A stretch of 64,000 nucleotides of DNA, from positions 23,300-87,299 of the forward strand of contig RQOL01000961.1 of the NCBI GenBank assembly GCA_013076295.1, given 5' to 3'. The position numbers and the translations under genes were made by a program. This document shows, in pieces, positions 12,601 through 25,376 of the stretch; the first letter of the stretch is position 1; every line of letters starts with the position of its first letter. Origin of the DNA: Sanderia malayensis. Its lineage: Eukaryota > Cnidaria > Scyphozoa > Semaeostomeae > Pelagiidae. Below the pieces are notes generated by a model, which was not told the origin of the DNA, did no database searches, and saw nothing but the letters and a program-made list of their open reading frames with translations.

Positions 12601-13648
12601 ACTCCACCGTGATAGGATCGGTTCCTGGTGGAAAAAGAGACAAAGAGTACACGTTAATGCTGCCTCATCGTAACATCACTCAAACCAATGCCTGGCATGC
12701 AATAGGTAGTCTAAATAACTAATCAGAGATTCATCAGACAACAGTGGACACCCTATGGGTCTTGTACGAGGCAGCAAGCGTCGAGTAGCCATGGGCAACA
12801 TGGAATATATAAATATCAAAGAAAGTGGAAACATGAGTTGGTAAACAAAGATTCGCGTGGCAAGCCTCTGTTGATAAAGCTGAATAATAAGCAGCTTAGT
12901 AATGTGGAAATTTGAAGCTTAACAAAATCACCGCAGCACACACGCCATACCAAATATTGGTTGATCAAATGCCTAGGCCTGAGTGTATATAGTCGCTCGA
13001 ATAAACGCCTGCCCTTTAGTACACAGGGGTGCTTACGGGCCCAGGGGCCAAACACACGCGCCCAGGGGCGCTTACGGGTCTTAGAGTTGCGGATGGTTTG
13101 GTAGAAGCACTGTTGCTGTTAAACACCGATTCAACAAAAACATCGTGTTTCCTTCAAACAGTTTGATGCGAAAGTAAACAGCAAAAGGTGGCAGTATAGT
13201 GAAAAAAACAAACAACGAAATAGGGCAGTAAGAGCAGGAAAAAATACACGATAAACAAACAGAGGAAAACAAAAAATGAGTTGCAGAATGAATGACATTG
13301 TTGATAATATGAATGAATATGTATATAACAATACGAGATGCATAAATGAAAGAGAGGAGTTGTGTGGTATGAATGAGATTGTTGAGTTACCTTGTGAATT
13401 GCAATTCTCAAACAGATGGTCGTCAATCTCATCAAACATTCGTTTGACCGTGGCTGATGCTTGCCTGTCGAAGTCCTGCGACAAATCAACAGGACGTAAT
13501 TAGTATATGTTTGCTGGAGGGGGGAGGGAGAGGGGTGAGGGCATTCACAACCGATGATGGTATACAATGCTATAACTAAGCAATGGTATACAATGCTATA
13601 ACTAAGCAATGGTATACAATGCTATAACTAAGCAATGGTATACAATGC

Positions 13649-13679
<31 letters not shown>

Positions 13680-16600
13680 TAAAAAAAAAAATGTATAAAA
13701 AATAAGAATGTATACAATGCTATAACTAAGCAATGGTATACAATGCTATAACTAAGCAATGGTACTGATAATCTGATAATAGTCCGGTTACATGAAGCAT
13801 CTGTTCATAAACACTCAATCAACCGTAACTCAAATGCTTAACCGCTCGTGCATAGAGCTCGTGCAACGTGCAACTTGCAACTATAACTGAAACACGCTTA
13901 TCAAAACAACAGCGTGAATAAAAAACACTAACACTTACGTCATCATTACCCCAGCTGTACACGCTAGTGCGACCGGTCAGATTGCCAGTGCATTCCGACC
14001 ACGTGTTGCTGTTAGACAGCTCAGACTGGTCGCGACTGCTAACCGGACTGCCATCACTGCTTCCTGCAAGGCTGTCTCTACTTGATGTGCGATACATTGG
14101 CGATGGCGGTGAGAAGGTGTTTAGCGCGCCGTAGTTCATTAAGTCGTCGTCCAAACTGTCCCGCCTTGCCGTCGCATCGGTTGGGGGCAGTCGTGCGCAG
14201 AATGAAGACGGACTTTGCTCTTCAGGTCGCTCTGGCAACGGGTGCAAGCCATCGATACTGGTTTTCGAAATTCCTCGACTGGAAGAAAATATATCAATGT
14301 AAGAACAGAGGATATCAATGTAAGAACAGAGGTTACCAATGTAAGAACAGAGGTTACCAATGTAAGAACAGAGGTTACTAATGTAAGAACAGAGGTTACC
14401 AATGTAAGAACAGAGGTTACCAATGTAAGAACAGAGGTTACCAATGTAAGAACAGAGGTTACCAATGCAAGAACAGAGGACATCAATGCAAGAACAGAGG
14501 ATATCAACGTAAGAACAGTCTTATATAGCTATAGTCAGTCTTCCACCCGCTTGCCCGCCTGTTACACACGGCCTCGTAGCTTTCTGTATAACTAAATGCA
14601 ACATTTTAGCTACATACTGCAGCCACATATACCTGTGTAGCCTTCCATAACTGCATACAACATTTCAGCCTCGTACCGCAACAAGCAACCTCGTATACGT
14701 GTCATCGTTATAAGATACTGTATCGTAAAATATTGCACGTGTCGTGAAAAATAATGCAGCATGAACAATACAGAGACCACACCAAGAGAGATACATATAC
14801 TATATCGCAAAGGGTTTATAGTGTGATGCGAACTCTGGAGAAGATCGCTAATGGACCCACTGCCCAGCAAACTGCGCCAGGAAACCACACAACGCCAGTC
14901 AATTTGAAACAGTCAAAGTTATGAGAAGCATCTGTAACTATTTTCCCATGCTAATGCATTTTTTGAAAGCTAATCAAACAGCTGCATTATCATTTCCCCT
15001 TCCTTCTATCCATGTTCATATTTCATTAAAATACAGTTTAATTTTCAAATGCAAACATTTGAAGTTCGTCTGGATTTGTGCGTTTACACAGACCAGCTGC
15101 GTTTAATGTCATGCATATCGTATAGCTTCGAATAAGGGCCGGTGGCCTTAATAAATACAGGCTATACATAGTTTGTTCAATGAAGACGAATGAAGAAGGG
15201 CGACTAAAAGAAAGGGCGTTTATTCGACAAAATGCGGTGGGAAAATTAGATGGGTTGGTGAGTTCAAGATTCAGCCAACATAACAAGTTCGAATCTTATC
15301 TCGAAACGAGAGGCCATTGACACAAGGCCACCTGCAAAAACCCAAAGGGTGGCCAATATCACATTGTCATTATACAATGTATAAAAATTATGCGAAATAA
15401 TATCTCAACGTGCACGCTACAATGAGTGGCGCAATCGAAAGAAAATGCAATTCACCCTTCAATTGAACTAAAACGCAATAAACAATGTTACACATGAAAA
15501 ATTAAATAGCCTAAAACATTTGCCGTTGAATGAAATGAAAGAGGAAGCGCTTTGAAATAAGTCAATTCTTACATAAGTCCATAAGTTGTATAAGTCCATA
15601 GGTTGTTTCAGAAACAGTAAAAAAGCATACACAACATATGCGTAGTTACAGTGAAAGCGATTTGAAAGTAGCTATGTCTAAATCCACAAGCCTGCATTAA
15701 GGTCTATCGTCTGCATAACATCCCGGATATTTTTGAGCCCAATTGTAAAATTTCCTAAATTTTTCGCCATCCTCGTTCTACATTCAACGCTAATGCGAAC
15801 ACCCCGAGAAAGCATGAAAATGCTCGAATTACAAAAAGAATTCGAATTATAGAGGTTTGTTTTATGAGAATTGGTTCATTAGTGATCCTTGAAGGGACGG
15901 GGAAGTTCGTTCGAATTAGATAGAGTTTGAATTTCACGAGTTCGAACTGTGCAGATTTGACTGTAGTTTCTTACAAACAAAACGCGAAGGCGGCGGTCAC
16001 CTGTTATGGTCCAAATGCAAGACAAAACGCATTAACACTACTCTGAATCAGCCAGTACTTAATCCATGTGAAATCGTCATAAGTGTTACTGGACGCATCT
16101 TTGGTGCCGATTAATTGTAGTTTGTAAGAATATTGCACCTTGCTACCACGGTATCCCCCCAGTTACAGATAAACATAAAAACGTTGTGAATTGTTGCAAG
16201 CTCTATGTTATCTCCTCAACTCAATGCACAATTATATACCTGTTGCCAATTGAATTCAGAAAGAACTGAATGCTGTTTCAATTCGGCACATGGTGTGACG
16301 TCTGGTTAGAAAAAAAGTTCAGTCTCGAAACACGAAAATGTCGAAAAACGACAACTCAATCCAGCCACTGTGCTCAGGGACCACAGAGTATAAATTTCAT
16401 ATTGGCGACTGAGAAAAAGTCTTTTACGCCACGGCCCTTGCTTCAGCTAAAAATGTAGCCAGCACTCTTGCGAGAGCTCGCAACAAGCAACCTAAAGTCA
16501 GAAACACGAAGGACAACAAGCCCCCTGCGCACACCCAAAGCTCAGCGGCCCCTACTTGCACTATTAAGCAACCAATAAACAGCTTGTTCGCCCTGCTGAG

Positions 16601-18687
16601 ATTTGTAAATGAGGAAATATGACTGGGATATACATGTTTGTTTTGGCTCAACAGTATTGATCAACGCTAGATCCTATTCTCTACAAGATTGGACATATCC
16701 AGGTTGTTAAATGTCTATAAGCGTTCCCATGTCAACTGGGGCTTTGAGAAATATAGGCAGCCAATTACCTACGACGCGCTGGATATTCACAACTAATAAT
16801 TTCATGTTAGCAGTGTACACACGACACTTACGTGTGGTCGACGCTTGCTATTGGCAAGATACATCACACGCGCTGTACGTTAAACAAAAGTGAACTGCAA
16901 ACTGCAAAAGCCGTGATGTATACAAGGGGGAATTCAAAATCATTCAAAGAAAGCGAATTTGGGAGATAGCGGACAGTCGAGATAATAGATATCAACAGTA
17001 TATAAAAAATTCTCAACCACTAATAGTTAAAACGCTCGACCCACGAAATTTGTCATAGCTGGGTCACGAATTCTGCTTTCCATTGACAAGGCATCGCTTT
17101 TAATCTTGGTGATTGCATTGTTTTCAGGAAAAGTTCATAAAACTGCATTTAGAAGATTTCGCTTCTTAACATCTTAACTGAAGGTAGGATAAGATGATTA
17201 GCAGTCTGCTCCGAGGTTTGAGGTTGGAGTTATGGCAATGATTGGCATTGACACATATCAAGTGAAGTGACCTTGAATCTGATAAGCCATTTGCTGGCGC
17301 GTTTGAGACGATTCACATAGATATACCGTTACTTCAGCATGATTATTAACAACAAATTAGGTTCATACAAGTATCGCTGAATTAACGTCCCATGTTAGTA
17401 GAAACCATCATGGCAATAATAAAAAGGGCGGTCTGCGCAAGAGAATACAATACGGCGTGTTGTAGATACTATTATCTTCGAGCGTTGAGAATATAAAAGA
17501 TTGTAACACAATTAACAGTGTGGAAATTCGACATTCATCAATTATGAAGCAGGTTTGTGTTGCTTTCCGTCGATCACACGGGCGCAAGTTGATGGAAATT
17601 CAAAATAAAACGCACAGGAATTCCACATAAGAAGAATAACTCATATATTATAATTAATAACTTAATCCCACATATCATATAAAACTCGTGTTTGTAGTTG
17701 GATAGATTGCTAAACAGAGCTGCATATTCATAAATAGCATTTTCTTACAATAGCAGTCTGCTATATGATGATACGAGACTCTCAAGCCAAGCTTACTTCG
17801 CATGCGTATTCAGAACTAAATGTCTGTGGAGGAGGATAAACTCCTTGCAATCAACCGAATAACAACCGATTCCTTGTTGAATGGTGACTTCATCTAGTTT
17901 CACAGTAGTTATACACTCTTGTGTTTTGAGGTATCAATACTTCAAACAAAATATGTCTTATAAGTAGGATAGCATATAGTTCAAAACGAAACAATATCAA
18001 CAGATTTTAAAGACCCAATAATTATGAAACGAAGTAATACTTGTGTAGCTATGGTTTGGTCTGTTCATGTGGACTCTTCAAGCTAAAAATTACATGTATC
18101 TATTATTGACTTCATATGTATTCAAGTCCGTTGAATAGACGGTCTTCAATGCAGAAAGCAGAGCACTTGCTATGTTGGTCCGAATTTCTAATAAACACAC
18201 ATTTATGTATGATTTTTCAAATTAGAATGATTTTTCAGGTCTATATAAAATATTAGGAATGGAGTATTAATCATAATGAGAAGAAACAAAATAAGTAACT
18301 GGCAAAGAGGTGGATTTGAGTCATGCGAGCTTCAGACGTTGGTCGTGTATGCTATATACAGATGTTTTTTAATCATAAAACAAATTTCTGTGATCAAAAT
18401 CAAACAAGAAAACAACACGTGAGAAAGTTTAGAGCCTGGCAAACCTGTCAAATGCAAATCGAGAAAGTTCACCGATGATGCGGCCGAGAAAAACACTACA
18501 AACAGTCCAGTCCAGTACATATATGTAGTAACGTAACATACCCTTCAAGCAAGAGCGATGGATAATGATCTCTACGTGGGCTGGCCACGTTTCCTGCCTT
18601 GTTCGCTGTGTTGTTCCACGACCTCATCGAGTGATAGCCCATACTCTCGCGTACAGAGAGCTGCCACACGGAACGATATTCAATCAA
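6692..18687 (-). CDS. FAM149-family (DUF3719) protein, about 20 exons
   Basis: Homologue of FAM149A/B; human FAM149B1 is a ciliary gene mutated in Joubert syndrome. Exons: 18542-18687, 13939-14278, 13391-13475, 12567-12624, 11846-12011, 11420-11490, 11191-11275, 10613-10745, 10201-10255, 9945-10063, 9615-9736, 9388-9430, 9111-9223, 8933-8990, 8672-8775, 8339-8429, 8073-8131, 7861-7930, 7155-7367, 6692-6718. Family landmarks: SLLLEG then ISKTSIDGLHPLPERPEE; the DUF3719 core SVYSWGNDD-DFDRQASATVKRMFDEID, ECKEWATTFHHMR, ILGKQLLPP; later NLEEFFAYDS, CGYPPVTPNAF, LRPISSTFHSS and IGEIVRGTRLH. Phases agree at every junction except exon 5 to 6, where an extra exon of 3n+2 nt is probably missing between 11491 and 11845. 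Product about 719 aa. The last exon (KRRRANVR then stop) is the least certain. First ATG taken at 18687; inner ATGs (MGYHSM, MRSW) are possible. Confidence 0.82.
8299..8317. repeat. G-run in FAM149-like intron
   Basis: Almost pure G tract (GTGGGGGGGAGGGGGGGGG) just inside the intron downstream of the exon ending at 8339; could form a quadruplex on this strand. Confidence 0.6.
11023..11171. mobile_element. MITE with CAGTG terminal inverted repeats, TA-flanked
   Basis: Left end CAGTGAGCCCTGTATGTAAC... and right end ...TAGAGGTTCCACTG are imperfect inverted repeats of about 24 bp, both reaching an ACGGACA/TGTCCGT core, and the element is bracketed by TA dinucleotides. This is the usual arrangement of non-autonomous Tc1/mariner-type elements. 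It sits in a FAM149-like intron. Related internal phrases (TGTCCGTTGTATAGAGG) recur at about 12460-12535 and 38107-38300. Confidence 0.6.
12460..12537. mobile_element. Fragment related to the CAGTG MITE family
   Basis: Contains repeated phrases such as GTGTCCGTTGTATAGAGGGG, GTACGTTGTATAC and a terminal TTTCCATTGTA that resemble the right end of the element at 11023-11171. Boundaries are not clear; read as a decayed copy within a FAM149-like intron. Confidence 0.35.
13556..13765. repeat. 26-bp tandem repeat interrupted by poly(A)
   Basis: Near-identical units of GGTATACAATGCTATAACTAAGCAAT: about three and a half copies before, and two after, an almost pure A tract of about 39 bp (13653-13691). 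It lies in the second intron of the FAM149-like gene. Confidence 0.8.
14293..14515. repeat. 21-bp minisatellite, about 10-11 copies
   Basis: Unit ATGTAAGAACAGAGGTTACCA with single-base variants. Because 21 is a multiple of three, several frames stay open on both strands, producing spurious ORFs. It starts about 15 bp upstream of the FAM149-like exon that begins at 14278, so the array lies at the 3' end of the large first intron. Confidence 0.85.
14516..18541. other. Large first intron of the FAM149-like gene
   Basis: The exon-1 to exon-2 intron is about 4.3 kb, far longer than any other in the window. Apart from the minisatellite at its 3' end and the MITE relic at 15780-15963 I see only short unsupported ORFs. 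The join is supported by phase and by continuity of the conserved segment SLLLEG/ISKTSI. Confidence 0.5.
15780..15963. mobile_element. Degenerate copy of the 185-bp TACAGTC MITE
   Basis: The right two thirds matches the elements at 33486-33670 and 45779-45963: CGAATTATAGAGGTTTG, GAATTGGTTCATTAGTGATC, CCTTGAAGGGACGG, then GCAGATTTGACTG followed by TA. The left terminus is decayed. Confidence 0.7.
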
Positions 18688-21600
18688 ACTGTAGCCACAA
18701 ACAGAAATGTCCGATTTTAATAAATGTAAACATCACGCTTCAATCTCCAGCTGCAAAGTCGTGATTTCATATCTGCATTTGCAGCAAATTCGCACTGCGT
18801 AAAATGCTGTTGGTTCGATCAACGAATCAGTCTGGCCTTACTACAACACACTTCTCAATCACTCTCTTTCCAACGCAACAACACTTTGTCTCTGCTGCCG
18901 TAAACAATCAAACAGTTGATTTGGCTTGGCTTTAAACTCCAACCGCTCTGCACACAATCGACCCGAGAATGGCTGAACGACAACAAAGGCGTTGCGTCAA
19001 CATTGGTAGCTTTTGTGGACAAGAACTGATTAATAATTCAATGGGAAAGAGCGACCAATCCACACCAGCCATGCTGCATATATGCACAGTACAAGACACA
19101 GTTATACTGAATATGCTAATGAAATAAATACCGTAATGCTTCGATTAAACGCCCCTTTCTTTTTAAAACAGCCCTTATCATAGATGTAAACTGAATAACA
19201 AGACCAAGCCCCCTCATCAGAATAGATAAGCCTCTCCCCTAAAATATCAAAAAAGTTTAATAAACGCCCTGTGCGTATAATCGAAGCATACGGTAGCCCT
19301 TTCTCGATTCGTGCATTGTAGCTAATAAGGCGGTTGGAAAAGTCGATTTGAAGGTATTGTTACGAATCTGGGAATATGCAAATTCATATACTATAGCGAT
19401 TAAAAGCGGATCAACTTCTCAAGAAATTCTCCACAAGTAAAATTAAAACTTCAATTTCTACCTTCCTAAAATAGATCGCACGGTTTATACAAATCACAAC
19501 GTTGGAAGGAAATCCAGCTGGTTCTAACTTCAATTGAGCTGGTGTGCGTCAATCAAGCATGATACAGTAAACACCTGTGAGTTATGCATCCAGCCTATTG
19601 TTCAAATACAACAGTATATTGTTTTTTTCTATTGTTTTGAACAAAAACATCAGCCTGCACTGCAGATGAGAGCGTTGACTTAAAATAAATCTTGAAAAAT
19701 TTCTCTGACAAAGGTTGACTTCTAATTGATTAAGATTTGCCGTCTGGTACAAATCGAAGGAATGTGAGCTTGTGAGCATGCATGACATGACACGACGGCA
19801 TTACATGTCATGAGAAAGCTAATTTTCAACTTCAATGAGCTTCGATGGTTAGTGCGTACAACAGGTTGGTTACAATCGGAAACGCTGATTGGTGAAGATG
19901 AGGTCAAACTGCTTAATAGTAACTGCTGGGTTCCTAAAATGTCAATCACGCAAGGTTAGCGGGTGCAAAATGGCAAAGAGCAGTGACCAACAGCACACCA
20001 CCATGTCAAATGGATCTGCGAAGATAGTTTGAAGTTGACAGTAGATTCCCACAGTAAAGCACTCAACTGCAAAGCTTTTTAAACTAAACTTGGTCCTCTC
20101 TCACTATGACCGGACGCCCGTCTAGGCATATTGTGAGTACCCCTCTCGGCAATTGGATGCGTGTAAGCATCTAGGGATGCATAATATTGCATGATTTATG
20201 CAAAGCAGTGCGGAAGAAATGCATAATTTTCTTACAGGGCGGTATGTATGTCACATAGCCAGTAGCTAGCCATGTACTGCATGTAAGAAACAAATAGAGA
20301 CGTTTTGTGTGGGTATTGTATAGCTACACTTCCAAAGACAGAGGAATCAGATAACTACAGGAATCGCTAACCCATCCACCCATCTTCACGCCATCAATTC
20401 TCAAGTCGCAACTTCGATTCGAGTGTATTTGTGAAACATTGAAGCAGAAGTGTGGCTTGTGAATATTTCACGGCATCAAACCGCGAGTTACCAGTTGAAA
20501 ACTCGCTCGACACAAAACATATTGGCAAAACGAGCCATAACAGGCATAACAAAGAATAAAGAAATCGAACAACCACTCGTAATAAATCATTGCGACACGC
20601 AATGTCAATGGAGTATAAAAAGTGGTTATGATTTTCGACACTTTTAGGACGTTCGCGGTTAAATTTGACTGGGAACCTCATCTTTCTTTTTCACGCACAT
20701 GGTCTGTGGCTACGTCATTAATAATTTAGTTCGGTGAGTGTTAGCATTGAAAATGATGGAAAGTACTCTGTAGCTAACTGCATGAAACGCTGGCAATACA
20801 ATGCTAAATGGGAATTTAATAATAAGAAGGTGGTGGAAACAGTATGTTTGATTGAAATCACTGCAAACAGGCGGGTCCATGCTCTATCCTGGCTGAAAAT
20901 TGAATGAAGCCCACAAGACAATATCTTACAATGTGGTCTGAGTAAAAAAAAACTAATAAGGATGGCAAATTTGGAAAACAATACACATATAAACCATACA
21001 CCCTTGGGAATCTATTTCAATGTCATAGACATTAGAATTTATCAACTATATCAACTCCCTTTAGCACAAATTTCCACATTTCATTTTCACTGAATACTTT
21101 GGCTTTTCAATATGTCTGGTTTAAATGCTGTCAAAAATACTTGATAGACCATTTTCACACACTTGGCAATTTTGCCTCCAGATTTGCAATAATAGATCCC
21201 ACCCACAAAAAATTGCTTCAATGTTTTCAGAGACTTGTATCTTTTCAATCGAGTTATAAAACACTATTATCATGTTTCGTTGATTATTCAGTTGATTTCT
21301 GCAATTATATAGATTCCTCCAATCAACATGGACATTTATTTCAAACTTAGTGGCTCCTTACAGCATCAAATAACCAACAATTTGCTGCTACTAATGACAC
21401 CAAAAACTCCTTATTACTTACACAGCACAATATCTAATAACAACATTCTTCAAACTTACATTTCTAATGGTCGAATTCTTCTTGTCATCTTATAGCTGTT
21501 GGCTGAGTGAAACTTCCTGGCATGCCATTGATATGGTGTAAAATCTGGAATAAAGTTATACACAAATTAAAGCTTTGATACATCAAATTATCAAGACCTG

Positions 21601-22847
21601 TGTAAACCTACAAACAGTATTCTATAGATAATTATCACTGTGATAATTATGTAACCCATGAAGTTGCATTTGGAACGCTGCAAGTAGGAAATCAAATTGT
21701 ATATTCTCACTTCCTTGATTTTGTTTAGTCATGGTATTAGAGTCATTGAACACATAAATCCTAGGAGCACATATCACTGGGCTTTTCATGTTAACAGCTT
21801 CCGATGCAGAGTACATTGGCTTGGTACAGTACAGCGCCTTCGTCAGTGAAAGGTCGAAGCAACCGTGTACACAGATAGAGTTGATCAAGCTAAAAAAGTT
21901 GGTTTTATGAATCAACATCTATCCACAACATTGTCAACAGACATCACTAGTAAATAATATTCCCACAGAGACGACTTCTCCCTTGTGTTACAAATGAATG
22001 GCAAGCAAAAAGCTCCTGGTATCACGTAAACAAACGGAACAAGGAAACTCTTTCATCTGCCCCGTCGGTTCATTGAGTTGTAAGCATCTGACATGACAAC
22101 AGTTGAGAACAGCCAAAATCATGAACAATGACCGAAATTCCACAATCAGTAGTTCAGAAGAATACTGGTTAGTTATCTCCTTACACACAGAATGGATAAC
22201 AAAGTAGACATTCCGGCGGACGAAAGCGTAAAAAGCTCAATTCATTGTATTTAGTCGACTTGGTGGACCACAAGTTTCTCAATGTAAATATAGGCCTACC
22301 TCGGAGCCTTCATAGCAACCATTGAAACTCCTCTCAGCAACGTATCACAAAATAATTCCTTTCAATATCTTAATATTTCAAATATTCTGCAATTTATTAA
22401 GCACACCGCCAACTTTAACCTCAGTTTATCAATTCATATGAAGCAATATTATTAAAAATAGAATTATTCTGGATAGGTGCTGTTTTTATGCAAAGTTCGC
22501 GGACAGCAGAGCAACGAGCAAAGAGCCTGGAACTAGTGGAGGTTTCAGATTGTATGCTAAATTTCCAATGCTGATGATACAAGGGTTCATTCATTGAGTT
22601 CATTAAAGTAATAAAACTAGCTATTAACTTTGTTAGAAAATAGTCAATAGATTAAAATAGATTAAACTTTGGTTAAAATAAGTGCTGCTGTGATGTAAAA
22701 CCAACAACCGGGAATAAAGCATCTAGCAAATTGAAAAAAATAAAGCTGTAACCTGTTGATATTTTTCTCTTCTCATGGTCGAAAGATTGTTTAAAATTCT
22801 TGTTAGGGTTTTACTCGTGAAGCATAGTAAATAACAAAATTGCAGGG
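18688..22847. other. Gene-poor region 5' of the FAM149-like gene
   Basis: Should hold the FAM149-like promoter just above 18687. Apart from the MITE at 19129-19295 I see only short ORFs without matching splice partners. One minus-strand frame at 21791-21889, preceded by a good TTTTTTAG acceptor and ending in TAA, resembles a terminal exon but has no upstream partner that I can find. Confidence 0.4.
19129..19295. mobile_element. MITE with TACCGTA...CGGTA inverted ends
   Basis: Left end TACCGTAATGCTTCGATTAA and right end TTATAATCGAAGCATACGGTA-type sequence are inverted repeats of about 24 bp with a few mismatches, separated by about 120 bp. The ends are consistent with a TA-targeting non-autonomous DNA transposon. 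A fragment of the same end (AATGCTTCGATTAAAAC) occurs near 59387. Confidence 0.6.
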
Positions 22848-23461
22848 TCAAGTTTTCTCCCATATTCTGCACACTTCCCGGTCTTCCATCTCTTTTTTGC
22901 GGCTGCGCAGATGCTTGGCTGCGCAGCAGCAATATACGAGGCATCAATGTGGAAAGAATCCACAAACTATGCTCCCAGCATTAGTCCCCTGCCCAACAAA
23001 TTTCGCCATTAAAAGAGGAACCCAAAGCTAGGCCATGATGTAAAAACAATTAAAATGTTGACCTTACCATCACTATATGCTTTCATTGCTGTCTTTTCAT
23101 TGTTGTTATCCGCTCTCTTCAGCAAGAATGCAGGCTGATAATAATCCATATCACTGCTATTGTTATTTATCTCATGAAGCCTCTCTCCAAGTACTGCTCC
23201 ATCAGATTTATACGCACGCAACTCCTCAAGGTCGTTCACGCTGAATCGTTTTTTGCGACACAGCACCCGTCTCAACCGTAGTTCATTCACCTCCCTCATA
23301 AGAATGTCACGCACGAAGACGGGGGTAACCGCCAGCTTCTCTTTCGGCACACTGCAAACGGTCGGTCTCAGAATCTTCCTCGTGCTGGATACTGTCATGT
23401 TGTTCTCTTCTAACTTGGTTTCTATTGGCCTATGCAATGTTGCTGAAGGCTGTCGTATCAT
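22848..23461 (-). CDS. Small two-exon gene, unidentified (exons 23068-23461 and 22848-22918)
   Basis: Unrecognised. Exon 1 begins at ATG 23461 (MIRQPSATLHRP) and runs 131 codons plus one base to a GTAAGG donor. Exon 2 starts after GCGCAG at 22919-22920 and continues in phase to TGA at 22848-22850. The product would be 154 aa, strongly basic and charged, with a central stretch VFVRDILMREVNELRLRRVLCRKK likely helical and a C-terminal KHLRSRKKEMEDREVCRIWEKT. There is no signal peptide or membrane segment. The charged composition and phase-matched join favour real coding sequence. An AG just upstream (GGCAG before ACATGCTGAGG) means the first exon could instead be internal. Confidence 0.45.
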
Positions 23462-24984
23462 AACTTCCTCAGCATGTCTGCCAATGTTTCATTGGCATCA
23501 ATATACTTCAACCACATTATCCATGATATCTTCTCCAATTTTCGTATTTTCGCTATATACCACTGCGTCGTTTTCGCATCTCTGTATACCGTTTTGCTTG
23601 CAAGTCAAAACTGTTTGCAAAAACTCGGCATTTTCTGCGTAAGAACAAGTATATGTTGTTGACATAAAATTCAGGCAACTTTACTCTTATTATTAACTTC
23701 ACTTGCAGGTGCATGCGCTGTTTCGTCGTGAGGTCAAGGTGATGCACAGCTCAAAAAGTCAAAATTCATTTGTATTAGTGGTAGATTTAATTAGCATAGA
23801 TCTCAATAATATTATATTTGCACAACTCTTATTATTTTCTAGATTCGGATGGACTAAAGTAAACAAACTAGCTACAAAAATACTTGAGGAGTTCTGACAA
23901 GAAATCCCTGAGAAATCCTCGCTAAATCTCCTTTTTTATCAAAAGTCCCTTGCATCTACTAGCTACGAAGGAAGCTCAATAGCTCTTTTGATAAGCGAAA
24001 CGGGAAGAAAACAGTTTATAAATTCAGCGAAAGTGGAGCTATAACCTGATGACCCAGTGTCACGATAGAAAATCGCGGCTGGACGTCAAGTTCACGTTTA
24101 AACAGTATCACGAAATTCTTTCAAAATTCAAAGTGAAGACTCAGAAAGCAGTTCGATGCTCATAACTAATCAAAACACATCACATGAACTATAATAACTC
24201 TACTCATTGTTGTATAGACACAAACCTCAAAAGAGCTCATAGACCAGCACACACATACCTATAGCTTGCTGATGCAGTGGCACTGCCTTTCACCCGGCAT
24301 ACGCATACTGCAGTGCGTTACTCTTAAGATTGTTCACGTACCATCAATGTGATAGCCTGTTTTGCTAGCTTTGTATATCGTTCAGTGGAGGTGATAAATG
24401 TTTAAAATTCTGATAAACACAAAAGCCAACAAATAACGTAAATAATGCAGGTGACCCTTTCGACATTGCTCATTGACCAATGTTTACACTATTTGTTGCC
24501 AGCTTTGCCGGCATTTTCAATGCATGATTACACCCATCTTGCATCGGACAAATGAGATGATCATTAATTAATTCACCTTAATTAACGTGACAAGGATGGC
24601 TGGTGAGCTGATTAAGTAATAAGGCGTTTCTGCTTTGACATCACTGGCTGAAACTTTAATAGAAGTACTAGGCTATATGTCTGTCTCGCTTCCCGATAAC
24701 GCTAGAAATTAGCTTTAGCGTTAAAGGGAGTCGATTTGTTATCATGTTTTCGCCAGCTTACAGCGTTGCAACAGCTCACCGTCTACTTTCACTAACCTAA
24801 CTAACATTGCCCTTGCAATAGAATTGCTTGATTTTCGCATAAATGAGTGAAAGCATGTGTATCTTACCGTGCTTCTATTAGCTTGCAGTAATGCATATCA
24901 CATTGGCTAGGAACCATAAGCAATTTGACGCAGTTGCCTACAAGCTGCTTACATTACTAGCTACATGCTACACGCGTGATATAA
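23462..24984. other. Gene-free stretch
   Basis: Upstream of the small minus-strand gene and left of the LINE remnant. No supported exon, RNA gene or inverted repeat seen. Confidence 0.4.
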
Positions 24985-25376
24985 GTCACACAGAACGAAT
25001 ACGGGGATAAAAGATTTTCTAATGCAGCTCCTGTAATTTGGAATAAACTTCCATTGTCAATAAAAATGGGCCGGGCCGCACTCAATTTAAGAAACAATCA
25101 AAAACATTTTTAATGACAACTACAAATTTAAATGACTTTTATTCAAATTAAATGTTTTAAATAGTCCACTGTTGAGCAAGCAGTTGAATGGCTGCAGAAA
25201 CAATGAGACTAAACCAATTAATAATAATAATAATAATTTTGGTAAACACCGTCCAAAAGTGCTCAATATACATATGTGTAGAACGGTATATAGAATAATA
25301 TTCAGAATATGCCTGATGAGTGCATAAGCACGAAACTCAGAGTTACAGCGAATCATTCGTCTTTCTTACTGAATAT
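24985..25376 (+). mobile_element. 3' end of a LINE retrotransposon (reverse transcriptase C-terminus plus tail)
   Basis: The plus-strand frame ending with TAA at 25111-25113 reads EYGDKRFSNAAPVIWNKLP then SIKMGRAALNLRNNQKHF. The phrase YG-x(4)-FS-x-AAP-x-x-WN-x-LP is the familiar end of CR1/L2-like LINE ORF2 proteins. Downstream, a phrase CTGATGAGTGCATAAGCACG with CTCAGAGTTACAGCG is repeated at 28880-28945. Only this 3' fragment is present, as expected for 5'-truncated insertions. Confidence 0.6.

Noticed and set aside
14082..14595. ORFs with repeating NVRTEVT and LTLVTSV units
   Set aside because: Products of the 21-bp intronic minisatellite overlapping a real FAM149-like exon in other frames.
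21791..21889. Possible terminal exon (minus) after TTTTTTAG, ending TAA
   Set aside because: Only 32 codons and no convincing upstream exon in matching phase.
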